Source of the DNA: a bacterium
Lineage (GTDB): Bacteria > Vulcanimicrobiota > Xenobia > RGZZ01
Assembly (NCBI GenBank): GCA_021782195.1
Contig: JAJXVI010000209.1
Location: 1 to 5,447 of the forward strand
DNA: 5,447 nucleotides
Direction of reading: 5' to 3'
Each line of letters opens with the position of its first letter. Positions within the stretch are counted from its first letter, which is position 1. A program made the position numbers and the translations under genes. Below the pieces are notes generated by a model. It was not told where the DNA came from. It ran no database searches and saw nothing but the letters and a program-made list of their open reading frames with translations. Positions 5,443 to 5,447 of this stretch are shown here, piece by piece.

Positions 5443-5447
5443 GGTCG

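Larger units (their letters stand above)
4842..5447. other. Long stretch without a convincing gene, about 600 bases
   Basis: No reading frame here has both good protein character and a start signal. The longest minus-strand candidate (5030-5236, TTG start, 68 codons) has a composition unlike a folded protein and no strong ribosome binding site. The region must carry the promoter of the 4002-4841 gene. Several short inverted repeats are present: TCAACT / AGTTGA at 5094-5099 and 5112-5117, a hairpin followed by T-run at 5071-5088, and the 5312-5326 palindrome. A weak minus-strand pair, TTGACT at 5092-5097 and TTTCAT at 5068-5073 with 18-base spacing, could be that promoter. Confidence 0.5.

Overview
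The window is a GC-rich bacterial segment with no RNA gene, mobile element or CRISPR array that I can see. All six genes I support lie on the minus strand, so transcription runs from right to left. A phosphatidylcholine-synthase-type enzyme (a family best known from Alphaproteobacteria but also found elsewhere), a secreted lysine/histidine-rich protein and strong Shine-Dalgarno sequences all suggest a GC-rich proteobacterium. An alphaproteobacterium, perhaps Acetobacteraceae-like, is my best guess, at low confidence.

Right part (about 4842-5447): roughly 600 bases without a convincing gene. It holds the upstream region of the 4002-4841 gene, several short inverted repeats, one weak terminator-like hairpin and, near the edge, a possible plus-strand promoter overlapping a perfect 6-3-6 palindrome. 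Next comes a 279-residue exported protein of unknown function (4841 down to 4002): a signal peptide, a Lys/His-rich linker and a predominantly helical domain. A clear intrinsic terminator (3934-3976) ends this transcript.

Left part (3844 down to 10): a compact five-gene run that looks like one operon. In order of transcription it has a MarR-family regulator, an aldose 1-epimerase / hexose-6-phosphate mutarotase-like enzyme, a CDP-alcohol phosphatidyltransferase with the phosphatidylcholine synthase motif, a three-helix membrane protein with a soluble N-terminal domain, and a 306-residue soluble protein I do not recognise. The first two genes overlap by ATGA. The second and third are separated by 14 bases, or overlap by GTGA if the upstream GTG start is used. 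The remaining gaps are 54 and 30 bases. The 54-base gap contains a hairpin whose 3' arm includes the next gene's Shine-Dalgarno sequence.

How they might work together (inference): the MarR protein would control its own operon. The transferase would use CDP-diacylglycerol to make a phospholipid, presumably phosphatidylcholine. The membrane protein and the last gene would be unknown partners. Why a sugar mutarotase sits between a regulator and a phospholipid synthase is unexplained, and this is the most interesting question in the window.
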